Source: Gammaproteobacteria bacterium
Lineage (GTDB): Bacteria > Pseudomonadota > Gammaproteobacteria > Steroidobacterales > Woeseiaceae
Assembly: GCA_003645495.1 (NCBI GenBank)
Contig: QNFK01000051.1
Coordinates: 1-8,798 of the forward strand
Direction: 5' to 3'
Length of the DNA: 8,798 nucleotides
Positions within the stretch are counted from its first letter, which is position 1. Each line of letters opens with the position of its first letter. The position numbers were made by a program, and so were the translations under genes. Below the pieces are notes generated by a model. It was not told the origin of the DNA. It saw only the letters and a list, made by a program, of their open reading frames with translations, and ran no database searches. Shown piece after piece: positions 1 through 5,817 of this stretch.

Positions 1-339
1 CGAAATGACCTCGTTGGCATTCATGTTTGAGCTCGTGCCGGAACCGGTCTGGAAAACATCAATTGGGAAATGTTCGTCATATTCGCCGTTCGCTACGGCT
101 AAAGAAGCCTTTTGGATCGCCACGGCTTTGTCTGAAGTTATCAGGCCAAGCTCGGCATTTGCGCCCGCGGCCGCCCATTTGACGAGTCCCAGTGCTGCAA
201 TAAACCGGCGTGGCATTGGCAAACCACTAATTGGGAAATTGTCTACTGCACGTTGCGTCTGGGCACCCCACAATGCGTCTTCAGGAACCTGTAATTCGCC
301 CATGCTGTCGCGCACAGTGCGGAATGATTTCTTGCTCAT
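1..339 (-). CDS. fumC: Class II fumarate hydratase, N-terminal part (cut by window edge)
   Basis: Class II fumarase interconverts fumarate and L-malate in the TCA cycle. It is a cytoplasmic, iron-independent homotetramer. The minus strand is open from an ATG (complement of 337-339) through 113 codons to the window edge, so only the N-terminal quarter of a protein of usually about 460 residues is present. Family marks are WGAQTQR at residues 24-30 and QTGSGTSSNMN at 97-107, the first conserved substrate-binding block of the fumarase/aspartase superfamily. The phrase FPIDVFQTGSGTSSNMN favours fumarase over aspartate ammonia-lyase, although the diagnostic C-terminal residues are outside the window. 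A GGGAG Shine-Dalgarno-like sequence lies about 11 bases before the ATG, and an AAGGA lies very close to it. The gene is divergent from purB, with 108 bases between the two starts. Confidence 0.93.
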   Translation of the reverse strand, partial: MSKKSFRTVRDSMGELQVPEDALWGAQTQRAVDNFPISGLPMPRRFIAALGLVKWAAAGANAELGLITSDKAVAIQKASLAVANGEYDEHFPIDVFQTGSGTSSNMNANEVIS

Positions 340-403
340 GTCCTTGTGTTCTCCCAGCGAAATTCAGTCGCTTCGCCGTCTGCTGAATTGATTACCATTG
401 GTG

Positions 404-409
404 TATGAT
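404..409 (+). promoter_or_regulatory. Possible -10 element of purB, followed by a small GC hairpin
   Basis: TATGAT at 404-409 matches the sigma-70 -10 consensus at five of six positions and would start transcription near 416, about 30 bases before purB. No convincing -35 hexamer lies 16-18 bases upstream; TTGATT at 388-393 is too close. Directly downstream, CGCGC (411-415) and GCGCG (419-423) can pair around a TTT loop. The fumC promoter must lie in the same 340-447 interval, but I could not assign it. This is inference from consensus matching only. Confidence 0.35.
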
Positions 410-447
410 TCGCGCTTTGCGCGCTTAGTTCAAGTATCGAGCACCGG

Positions 448-1818
448 ATGGAACGGAAAAATCTGAGAGCATTATCACCGACCGACGGTCGCTATGCGGA
501 CAAAGTCGGCGGACTCAGGGACATCCTGAGTGAATACGGACTCATTCGCTATCGCGTTCTGGTGGAAATTCGCTGGCTGCAATGGCTGGCTGATGAACCT
601 GCAGTTGCGGAACTGGCCGCGCTCTCACCGGTCATGAAGGACCTGCTCAATACCATTGTTGACAAGTTTTCCGCTGACGATGCCGAGCGGGTTAAGAAAA
701 TCGAAGCGACGACCAATCACGATGTAAAGGCTGTCGAATATTTTATTCGTGAACGCCTCGGGGATGGTGCCGATGCGAAAATCCTTGGTGATTTTATACA
801 TTTCGGTTGCACCTCCGAGGATATCAACAACCTCGCCTACGGATTGATGTTGCGCGTGGCGCGCGACGATGTACTGCAACCGCAGATGCGTGAGCTCACC
901 TTGAAGCTGCGTTCGATGAGCAATGAATACGCCGGTCTGGCGATGTTGTCGCGAACACATGGGCAAACTGCCAGCCCGACCACTGTGGGCAAGGAGGTCG
1001 CTAATGTTGTTGCCAGGTTATCCCGGGCCCGTGAGCAGTTCGCAAAAGTTGAAATTCGTGGCAAATTCAACGGTGCGGTAGGCAACTTTAATGCCCACGT
1101 AGTGGCGTATCCTGACGCCGACTGGCCGGCTATAAGTGCAGGATTTGTTGCTTCACTCGGCCTCGACGCGAACGCATACACAACGCAAATTGAACCGCAT
1201 GACTGGACTGCAGAATATTCGCATGCGTTGATTCGCTACAACACTATCTTGCTCGATATGTGTCGCGACATGTGGGCCTATATTTCTATCGGGTATTTTC
1301 GCCAGCGTGCTGCGAAGGATGAGGTTGGTTCATCGACTATGCCGCACAAGGTCAATCCGATCGATTTTGAAAATGCAGAGGGCAACCTTGGCCTGGCAAA
1401 TGCCATGCTTGATCATTTCGCAATGAAATTGCCGATATCGAGATGGCAACGTGACCTGACTGATTCAACTGTGCAGAGAAACTTTGGTGTTTCAATCGCG
1501 TATATCGTGATTGCGATCAAGTCAGCGCTCAAAGGCCTGAATAAATTGCAGGCGAACCCGAAAGTGATAGGCCGTGATATTGATAAGAGCTGGGAAGTGC
1601 TGGGAGAGGCTGTGCAAACCGTAATGCGGCGCTACGCAATTCCCGAGCCGTATGAAAAGTTAAAGGAACTCACCCGCGGCCAGGCAGTGACCAGAGAATT
1701 GTTGCATGAATTTATTGCCGGGCTCGAAATTCCTGATAGCGAGAAAAGTCGCTTGCTTGAATTGACGCCTGCAACCTATACCGGCCTCGCTGAGACGCTT
1801 GCCAAAGACCTGACCTGA
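448..1818 (+). CDS. purB: Adenylosuccinate lyase
   Basis: PurB releases fumarate twice in purine metabolism: from SAICAR to give AICAR, and from adenylosuccinate to give AMP. It is a cytoplasmic homotetramer of the fumarase/aspartase superfamily. The 456-residue product equals the E. coli enzyme in length and aligns from the first residue (SPTDGRYADKV near the N-terminus), which supports this ATG although the ribosome site is weak. Visible blocks are TTNHDVKAVEYF (88-99, including His91), CTSEDINN, SRTHGQT with the general-acid His171, and the mobile signature loop GSSTMPHKVNP with Ser295. All keep the E. coli numbering. SRWQRDLTDST and QTVMRRY follow in the C-terminal part. No key residue is missing. 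The roxA-like gene starts 15 bases after the stop, so the two are probably co-transcribed. hflD, the usual neighbour of purB in gammaproteobacteria, is not next to it here. Confidence 0.98.
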   Translation: MERKNLRALSPTDGRYADKVGGLRDILSEYGLIRYRVLVEIRWLQWLADEPAVAELAALSPVMKDLLNTIVDKFSADDAERVKKIEATTNHDVKAVEYFIRERLGDGADAKILGDFIHFGCTSEDINNLAYGLMLRVARDDVLQPQMRELTLKLRSMSNEYAGLAMLSRTHGQTASPTTVGKEVANVVARLSRAREQFAKVEIRGKFNGAVGNFNAHVVAYPDADWPAISAGFVASLGLDANAYTTQIEPHDWTAEYSHALIRYNTILLDMCRDMWAYISIGYFRQRAAKDEVGSSTMPHKVNPIDFENAEGNLGLANAMLDHFAMKLPISRWQRDLTDSTVQRNFGVSIAYIVIAIKSALKGLNKLQANPKVIGRDIDKSWEVLGEAVQTVMRRYAIPEPYEKLKELTRGQAVTRELLHEFIAGLEIPDSEKSRLLELTPATYTGLAETLAKDLT

Positions 1819-1833
1819 CAGGTAACAAGCACC

Positions 1834-3009
1834 TTGCGACTGCCCCAGTCATTGTCGGAGCAACAGTTTCTTTCAGAGCATTGGCAAAAACAGCCTTTGT
1901 TCATGCAGGGTGCCATCGAAGTTCTCGAACCCTCTTTGTCTGCGGATGAACTTGGCTGGCTCGCTACCCTCCCGGATGTAGAAAGCCGACTGATCTTCAC
2001 AGAGACCGCCGCTGACCGCACGACCTACCGCGTCCAGGATGGCCCGTTCACCGAAGAAGAACTTGCGTCATTACCTGCAAGAAACTGGACGCTCATCGTG
2101 CAGGACGTCGAAAAACATTTGCCTGATTTTCGTCAATTTTTCGCAGCAGTCAGTTTCATTCCTGACTGGCGCATTGACGACTTGATGGTGAGTTGTGCGG
2201 CACCCGGTGGCAGCGTGGGTCCGCATCTGGACAATTACGATGTTTTTCTATGCCAGGGAATGGGCAGTCGGAAATGGACGTTGACCGATCCTGCTGCGGC
2301 GATCGTCGATACCAGCGCGCAGCAACTTTCGTTACTCCAGCCGTTCACGCCGACAGCAACTTTCCTTGCAGAATCAGGTGACGTTCTGTACTTGCCGCCA
2401 GGGGTTCCGCATTGGGGTGTTGCCGGGGAATTGTGTGTGACCTATTCAATCGGGATGCGTGCGCCGAGCAAAGCAGAACTGGAAAGCGGCGCTGACCGAC
2501 TCTATGGCGACGGTACTGGTAAGCCTGTTCCTGAATCAAGTGAGAGTATTTTTTACGCCGAAGCAGACTTGCAATTGGCGGAGGCAGAGCCCGGCCGCAT
2601 CTCCGCCAGCTCTATACAACGCTTACGGTCTCAGGAATTGCTGGACAGGGATTTCAGTGATGAACAATTGGTAACTGTTCTCGGATCGGTCGTTACGAAC
2701 ACCAAAGCCTGGCTGACACCGGATAGTCCGACAGAAAAAGAAGTAGCGGCAATCGTTAGCCGTTTCGCCGGCAAATCAAATCTGACAGTTCATGGTATGG
2801 CACGAATTGCCTATAGTGATCTCGCCGGGATACGTTTGTTATTCGCAAACGGCTTCGTCAAAGAGTTGGGTCAACAGGACCTCGACCTGGTCCGTGAACT
2901 TTGTTCCACCCGCAAGGTCTGCATGTTGACGAGCGGCCAGCATAATGACTCCACCGAGTTAATTGAATGGCTGGCAACAAAAGGCGTGTTCGATCACGAT
3001 ATGGAATGA
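1834..3009 (+). CDS. roxA: RoxA/YcfD-like 2-oxoglutarate- and Fe(II)-dependent ribosomal oxygenase (JmjC/cupin)
   Basis: The RoxA (YcfD) family hydroxylates an arginine of ribosomal protein L16 using 2-oxoglutarate, O2 and Fe(II). The 391-residue product is slightly longer than the 373-residue E. coli protein. The block DWRIDDLMVS...GGSVGPHLDNYDVF holds the iron ligands His131 and Asp133. The third ligand is His193 in PPGVPHWG. Arg146 in GMGSRKW occupies the position of the 2-oxoglutarate-binding arginine of YcfD. NYDVF is the conserved post-HxD segment. The C-terminal third (about 280-391) corresponds to the helical and winged-helix-like part. The start is a TTG at 1834; the first in-frame ATG would remove residues aligning with the E. 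coli N-terminus (QSLSEQQFLSEHWQKQP). Only a weak AGG-type ribosome site precedes it, so translation may be coupled to purB. The stop overlaps the ATG of the decayed GNAT gene by ATGA. Substrate identity is inferred from the family. Confidence 0.93.
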   Translation: MRLPQSLSEQQFLSEHWQKQPLFMQGAIEVLEPSLSADELGWLATLPDVESRLIFTETAADRTTYRVQDGPFTEEELASLPARNWTLIVQDVEKHLPDFRQFFAAVSFIPDWRIDDLMVSCAAPGGSVGPHLDNYDVFLCQGMGSRKWTLTDPAAAIVDTSAQQLSLLQPFTPTATFLAESGDVLYLPPGVPHWGVAGELCVTYSIGMRAPSKAELESGADRLYGDGTGKPVPESSESIFYAEADLQLAEAEPGRISASSIQRLRSQELLDRDFSDEQLVTVLGSVVTNTKAWLTPDSPTEKEVAAIVSRFAGKSNLTVHGMARIAYSDLAGIRLLFANGFVKELGQQDLDLVRELCSTRKVCMLTSGQHNDSTELIEWLATKGVFDHDME

Positions 3010-3380
3010 AGGTGGGAATCACTCTCAATAACAGCAACTTTCAGATAGACAACGACCATATCCGGAGTGGACGAACGACGGAATTCATTGGTGAGTAAAT
3101 AATTCCTGGAACCATGTCACGCGTCGAAGCGATTGGAATCGCCCATATATGCTTTTGTTCTCTGAAAAACGTGACGCAGTTGGCACCGTTGAGCCGCTGC
3201 CGACCGGTAGTATTGCGAGACTTGCGGTAGCTGCGGAGTACCGTAGCCGGGGGATGTTTAGAATCGCGTGATTTTGTGTTTTTACGCGCGTAAACCCGGG
3301 CGATAGGTTTTATAAATATTGGGCCTGGTGAAGTTGTCCGGCCCGTAGAAAAGCAGGCAAACCGTATGTGCTTGCGAACC
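3006..3380 (+). pseudogene. Decayed GNAT-family N-acetyltransferase
   Basis: The stretch between roxA and the DUF7931-like gene has no intact frame but preserves a GNAT fold in order. An ATG at 3006-3008 overlaps the roxA stop (ATGA). From it, frame A gives 30 codons ending in DNDHIRSGRTTEFIGE, which resembles the IR-x-VR-x-x-VFI-x-E start of this acetyltransferase type, then hits TAA at 3096. The core continues in another frame (about 3122-3268) as YMLLFSEKRDAVGTV and IARLAVAAEYRSRG, the acetyl-CoA-binding motif A with its R-x-x-G part. It stops at TGA 3269 exactly where G-x-G should follow. Frame A then resumes with DFVFLRA, a TAA at 3291, and TRAIGF, matching the usual LxAQxxAxxFY motif. 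It ends near RMCL (about 3357-3371), where GIPHxxM is expected. Both in-frame TAAs fall where glutamine is usual, so CAA-to-TAA changes are plausible. About 15-20 residues after motif A and part of the C-terminus appear deleted. Family assignment rests on motifs recalled from the family. Confidence 0.82.
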
Positions 3381-3402
3381 TGGATTTTTGAATCGGAAAC
3401 AT

Positions 3403-3900
3403 ATGGAACAAGCTCGGGAAAAAGGTCGGCGCTGGGTCATTTCAACGAAAGAAGAGATGCTTCAGGCTGTAATTGACGTTGCTGACGAGGGCAAGAAAAG
3501 GGTATCCATATTTACGCATGATCTGGATCCCGGAATATATGACGATCCCGATTTTCTTGAAATCATAAAACGCATGGTACTCAGGCAATCCTACGCGCGG
3601 ATTCGCGTGCTCATTGCCGATCCCTCACGAGCAATCAAGAACGGCAACCGGTTTGTGCATCTTGGTCGAAGATTAAACACATACATTGAGTTTCGTCACG
3701 TACGGGAAGACCTGCGCACGCACGCAGAGTCATTTTGCATAGCTGATGAAACCGCACTTGTTTACCGCCTGCAGCACGAACGCTGGGAAGGTATTGCAGA
3801 TACCTATGAACCCGCCGTCGCCAAACTCTATGGAAAGATGTTTGACGAGATCTGGCAGGCCAGCGAAGTCGAAATCGAATTCCGTCAACTCGGCATCTAG
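3403..3900 (+). CDS. DUF7931-like small protein, possible degenerate phospholipase-D-like fold
   Basis: This is an uncharacterised cytoplasmic protein of about 165 residues, with no signal peptide or membrane segment. The start is uncertain: ATG 3403 has GGAA four bases upstream, and an in-frame TTG at 3388 would add five residues; neither has a strong ribosome site. Visible parts are a helix-rich N-terminus, IFTHDLDPGIYDD (36-48), a strand IRVLIAD (67-73), and HAESFCIAD (107-115). The C-terminus then has ALVYR and FDEIW (147-151). That order resembles half of a PLD-superfamily domain, where the HxKxxxxD strand is followed by a terminal DFxxxW helix. Here the lysine is replaced and the spacing is off, so phosphodiesterase activity is unlikely. 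From memory, such proteins (DUF7931) lie beside or fused to GNAT acetyltransferases near purB and roxA in other gammaproteobacteria, which matches the broken GNAT gene just upstream. The function is unknown. Confidence 0.78.
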   Translation: MEQAREKGRRWVISTKEEMLQAVIDVADEGKKRVSIFTHDLDPGIYDDPDFLEIIKRMVLRQSYARIRVLIADPSRAIKNGNRFVHLGRRLNTYIEFRHVREDLRTHAESFCIADETALVYRLQHERWEGIADTYEPAVAKLYGKMFDEIWQASEVEIEFRQLGI

Positions 3901-3926
3901 CCCGGGCCAAGAACTAATTCCCGGCC

Positions 3927-4418
3927 TTGTTACCAACTGATCTCACAGTGTCAGCCGTCGTTGAGCAGGACGGCAAATTCCTGATTGTCGAAGAACGCTC
4001 ATCTGGTGTTGTGGTACTGAACCAGCCTGGCGGTCACATTGAAAGCGGAGAAGCGCCCGAACAGGCCGTCGTTCGCGAGGCATTGGAAGAGGCGGGCTGC
4101 CAGATTGAAGTTGCCGAATTACTCGGTGTTTACCTCTGGATCCATCCGCAAACGCGACAGCAGTTCCTGCGTATTGTTTACACGGCTGAGTTGCTGTCTC
4201 AAGACACGACTCGCCAACTCGACGATGGAGTTTACGCCGTACACTGGTTCTCGATTGCGGATCTTCGCCATCGGCAAAAAGACCTGCGAACTCCGGTTGT
4301 GTCACGCTGTGTTGAAGACTATCTGACAGGCGACCGCCAGTCGGATACCTTTCTTACCGAAATCATGCCAATTCAGCAAAATGTCGGATTGGTGCTCGCG
4401 AACGCCCGCCTCATCTAA
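3927..4418 (+). CDS. nudJ: NudJ-like Nudix phosphatase
   Basis: NudJ-type Nudix hydrolases remove phosphate from nucleoside di- and triphosphates and convert HMP-pyrophosphate and thiamin pyrophosphate to their monophosphates, using Mg2+. The 163-residue product has a complete Nudix box at residues 36-58 (G36, E42, R50, E51, E54, E55, G57), fitting GX5EX7REUXEEXGU exactly. NQPGGH before it, W-I-x-P near residue 72 and LRTPVVSRCVEDY later match the E. coli NudJ pattern (NQPAGH, W-I-A-P, LRSPLV). An in-frame stop at 3915 leaves TTG 3927 as the only start that gives the full N-terminal strand (LTVSAVVEQDGKFLIVEE aligns with VTVACVVHAEGKFLVVEE). No clear ribosome site is seen. The gene lies 26 bases after the DUF7931-like gene and directly before mnmA, the same nudJ-mnmA pairing as in E. 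coli, which supports the assignment. Substrate preference cannot be read from sequence. Confidence 0.9.
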   Translation: MLPTDLTVSAVVEQDGKFLIVEERSSGVVVLNQPGGHIESGEAPEQAVVREALEEAGCQIEVAELLGVYLWIHPQTRQQFLRIVYTAELLSQDTTRQLDDGVYAVHWFSIADLRHRQKDLRTPVVSRCVEDYLTGDRQSDTFLTEIMPIQQNVGLVLANARLI

Positions 4419-4443
4419 AACTCCTGGGAAGCAGCAGTGCCTT

Positions 4444-4460
4444 CGGTGATAAAATCACCG
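4444..4460 (+). promoter_or_regulatory. Perfect 7-bp inverted repeat with extended -10-like core before mnmA
   Basis: CGGTGAT (4444-4450) and ATCACCG (4454-4460) form a perfect inverted repeat around AAA, ending three bases before the mnmA ATG at 4464. The centre reads TGATAAAAT (4447-4455), an extended -10 pattern (TG-n-TAAAAT). Transcription from it would begin near 4462, giving an almost leaderless mnmA message. No good -35 is visible, as is common for extended -10 promoters. Alternatively the repeat is an RNA hairpin that limits access to the start, or simply coding sequence if translation begins at GTG 4437. Confidence 0.45.
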
Positions 4461-4463
4461 CTC

Positions 4464-5603
4464 ATGAGTGCCGATAACGAAAACCTGCAGGGAAAAAGAG
4501 TCATTCTCGGCTTGTCCGGCGGCGTCGATTCCGCTGTAGCTGCCATCCTGCTGCAACAGCTTGGCGCCGATGTGCACGCCCTGCATATGACCAACTGGGA
4601 AGACGATGACGGCTACTGTACGGCCGCAGCCGATTTGCAGGACGCACGACAGATATGCGAGCAACTCGGCATCCCGCTGCACCACATCAATTTTGCCCGG
4701 GAATATCGTGACCGGGTGTTTTCGTATTTTCTCGATGAATATAAACGAGGAAGAACGCCTAACCCCGATGTGCTTTGCAACCGGGAAATAAAATTTGGCG
4801 CATTTCGCGAGCATGCAAAACGATTAGGCGGTGATTTGCTGGCCACGGGTCATTACGCAAGGACCCGCGTGGTTAATGACCATGTGCAGCTCCTGAAAGC
4901 GCTGGACCTGTCGAAAGACCAAAGTTATTTCCTGCATGCTGTTAGCGCCGCTGCTTTGAGTGAGACAGTCTTTCCTCTCGGCGAATTGCAAAAATCCGAG
5001 GTTCGCGATTTCGCCAGAGAACATGCCCTGCCGGTTTTTGACAAGAAAGACAGCACCGGCATCTGTTTTATCGGCGAACGGCCCTTCCGCGAGTTCCTGT
5101 CTACCTATTTGCCGGCAAATCCCGGCCCAATCAAGACCGACGACGGCAGGATCATAGGAGAGCATCGTGGCCTGATGTATTACACCCTCGGGCAACGGCA
5201 AGGCCTTGGCATTGGCGGGCGCCGTGATGCAGGAGACGAGCCATGGTACGTGGTGGCTAAGGATCTGCAGGACAATGTACTGATAGTCGTTCAGGGAGAT
5301 CATCCCCTGCGCTACAGCAGTGCTCTGGAAGCGACCGAGTGCAGCTGGATTGGCGAAATACCAGTGGAATTGCGCGATGGCCAGGAGTTTAGCTGTAATG
5401 CGAAGATTCGCTACCGCCAGGATGACCAGCAATGCACCCTGGTAAGGGATGAGCATGACAGACTTTTGGTGACTTTTTCGGCTCTGCAGACTGCAGTCGC
5501 GCCCGGTCAATTCGTCGTTTTCTATGCTGGCGACCAGTGCCTCGGTGGCGCCGTCATCGACCGTACTGTTTGTACTGACGATACCCTGCGAAAAACCGGC
5601 TGA
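4464..5603 (+). CDS. mnmA: tRNA-specific 2-thiouridylase MnmA
   Basis: MnmA puts sulphur on C2 of the wobble uridine U34 in tRNA-Lys, -Glu and -Gln, using ATP to adenylate the base and sulphur relayed from IscS through the Tus proteins and TusE. The 379-residue product is close to the 368-residue E. coli enzyme. Numbered from ATG 4464, the PP-loop is SGGVDS (18-23), the first catalytic cysteine is Cys105 in NPDVLCNREIKF, and the second is Cys201 in DSTGICFIGER. EDDDGYCTAAADL, ATGHYA, KDQSYFL, GLMYYTLGQRQGLGIGG and the C-terminal beta-barrel with TPGQ-like APGQFVVFY are all present. An alternative GTG at 4437 has a better ribosome site (GGGAAG, five bases away) and adds nine residues. I prefer ATG because the family normally starts close to the PP-loop. 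nudJ ends 45 bases upstream. hflD, the usual downstream partner, is replaced by acnA. Confidence 0.96.
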   Translation: MSADNENLQGKRVILGLSGGVDSAVAAILLQQLGADVHALHMTNWEDDDGYCTAAADLQDARQICEQLGIPLHHINFAREYRDRVFSYFLDEYKRGRTPNPDVLCNREIKFGAFREHAKRLGGDLLATGHYARTRVVNDHVQLLKALDLSKDQSYFLHAVSAAALSETVFPLGELQKSEVRDFAREHALPVFDKKDSTGICFIGERPFREFLSTYLPANPGPIKTDDGRIIGEHRGLMYYTLGQRQGLGIGGRRDAGDEPWYVVAKDLQDNVLIVVQGDHPLRYSSALEATECSWIGEIPVELRDGQEFSCNAKIRYRQDDQQCTLVRDEHDRLLVTFSALQTAVAPGQFVVFYAGDQCLGGAVIDRTVCTDDTLRKTG

Positions 5604-5639
5604 ACGGAACCTCCAAAAACCGCCCCTTTTGTGCGATTG

Positions 5640-5653
5640 CGGCGTCAGCGCCG
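5640..5653. other. Short GC hairpin downstream of mnmA
   Basis: CGGCG (5640-5644) and CGCCG (5649-5653) can pair around TCAG. No T-run follows, so it is not a typical intrinsic terminator. It may still mark the 3' end of the mnmA transcript after processing. No better terminator exists in the mnmA-acnA gap. Confidence 0.25.
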
Positions 5654-5667
5654 TGCTCGAATCCTCA

Positions 5668-5682
5668 TGTATCTTTTATACA
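5668..5682. promoter_or_regulatory. TGTAT-N5-ATACA inverted repeat upstream of acnA
   Basis: TGTAT (5668-5672) and ATACA (5678-5682) are inverted copies around CTTTT, about 50 bases upstream of the predicted acnA -35. The spacing would suit an operator or activator site, but the sequence matches no regulator I can name (it is not a LexA, Fur or Fnr consensus). An AT-rich repeat this short can occur by chance. Confidence 0.25.
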
Positions 5683-5732
5683 CTGCGGTTCTCCGCGCGG
5701 CGCTTCCTTGCACTCACAAAAAACTGACGGCT

Positions 5733-5760
5733 TTTAGAGGTCCCTCGAAGGCGCTATAAT
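5733..5760 (+). promoter_or_regulatory. Predicted sigma-70 promoter of acnA
   Basis: A perfect TATAAT -10 hexamer at 5755-5760 is preceded, with 16 bases between, by TTTAGA at 5733-5738 (four of six matches to TTGACA). Transcription would start near 5767, giving a leader of about 50 bases before the acnA ATG. With 214 bases between mnmA and acnA, this indicates that acnA is transcribed independently. Confidence 0.65.
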
Positions 5761-5769
5761 GCCGCCCCG

Positions 5770-5788
5770 CAACGGGCCAACCCCGTTG
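5770..5788 (+). promoter_or_regulatory. Leader hairpin in the acnA 5' UTR
   Basis: CAACGGG (5770-5776) and CCCGTTG (5782-5788) pair perfectly around CCAAC, starting about three bases after the predicted transcription start. A 5'-terminal stem like this commonly protects a message from decay. It leaves the GGAG ribosome site free and has no T-run, so it is not an attenuator by itself. Confidence 0.45.
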
Positions 5789-5806
5789 TCAGCAACATCA
5801 ATTTCC

Positions 5807-5810
5807 GGAG
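5807..5810 (+). promoter_or_regulatory. Ribosome binding site of acnA
   Basis: GGAG lies seven bases before the ATG at 5818 and is followed by an A-run. It is the only strong Shine-Dalgarno sequence in the plus-strand series, fitting high expression of a TCA-cycle enzyme, and it fixes the start. Confidence 0.8.
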
Positions 5811-5817
5811 AAAAAAT

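Noticed and set aside
5..391. Plus-strand open frame of 128 codons at the left edge.
   Set aside because: It is the antisense of the fumC N-terminus, whose protein motifs are unmistakable on the minus strand.
411..423. CGCGC-TTT-GCGCG upstream of purB as a PurR operator.
   Set aside because: It does not match the ACGCAAACGTTTGCGT-like PurR box and is short enough to be a chance GC repeat.
3006..3380. Programmed frameshifting or stop readthrough to make an active GNAT protein.
   Set aside because: It would need at least two frame changes and two stop readthroughs, no slippery heptamer is visible at the junctions, and parts of the fold after motif A and near the C-terminus seem deleted.
3902..3924. 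CCGGG/CCCGG pair before nudJ as a terminator or attenuator.
   Set aside because: Only five pairs across a 13-base loop, with no T-run.
4824..5510. Long minus-strand open frame (228 codons) inside mnmA.
   Set aside because: It lies opposite a clear mnmA with all catalytic motifs. Its product has no recognisable motif and is explained by codon bias of the real gene.
5524..5727. Short plus-strand open frame overlapping the mnmA end and the acnA upstream region.
   Set aside because: It has no ribosome site or family motif, and mostly overlaps mnmA in another frame.
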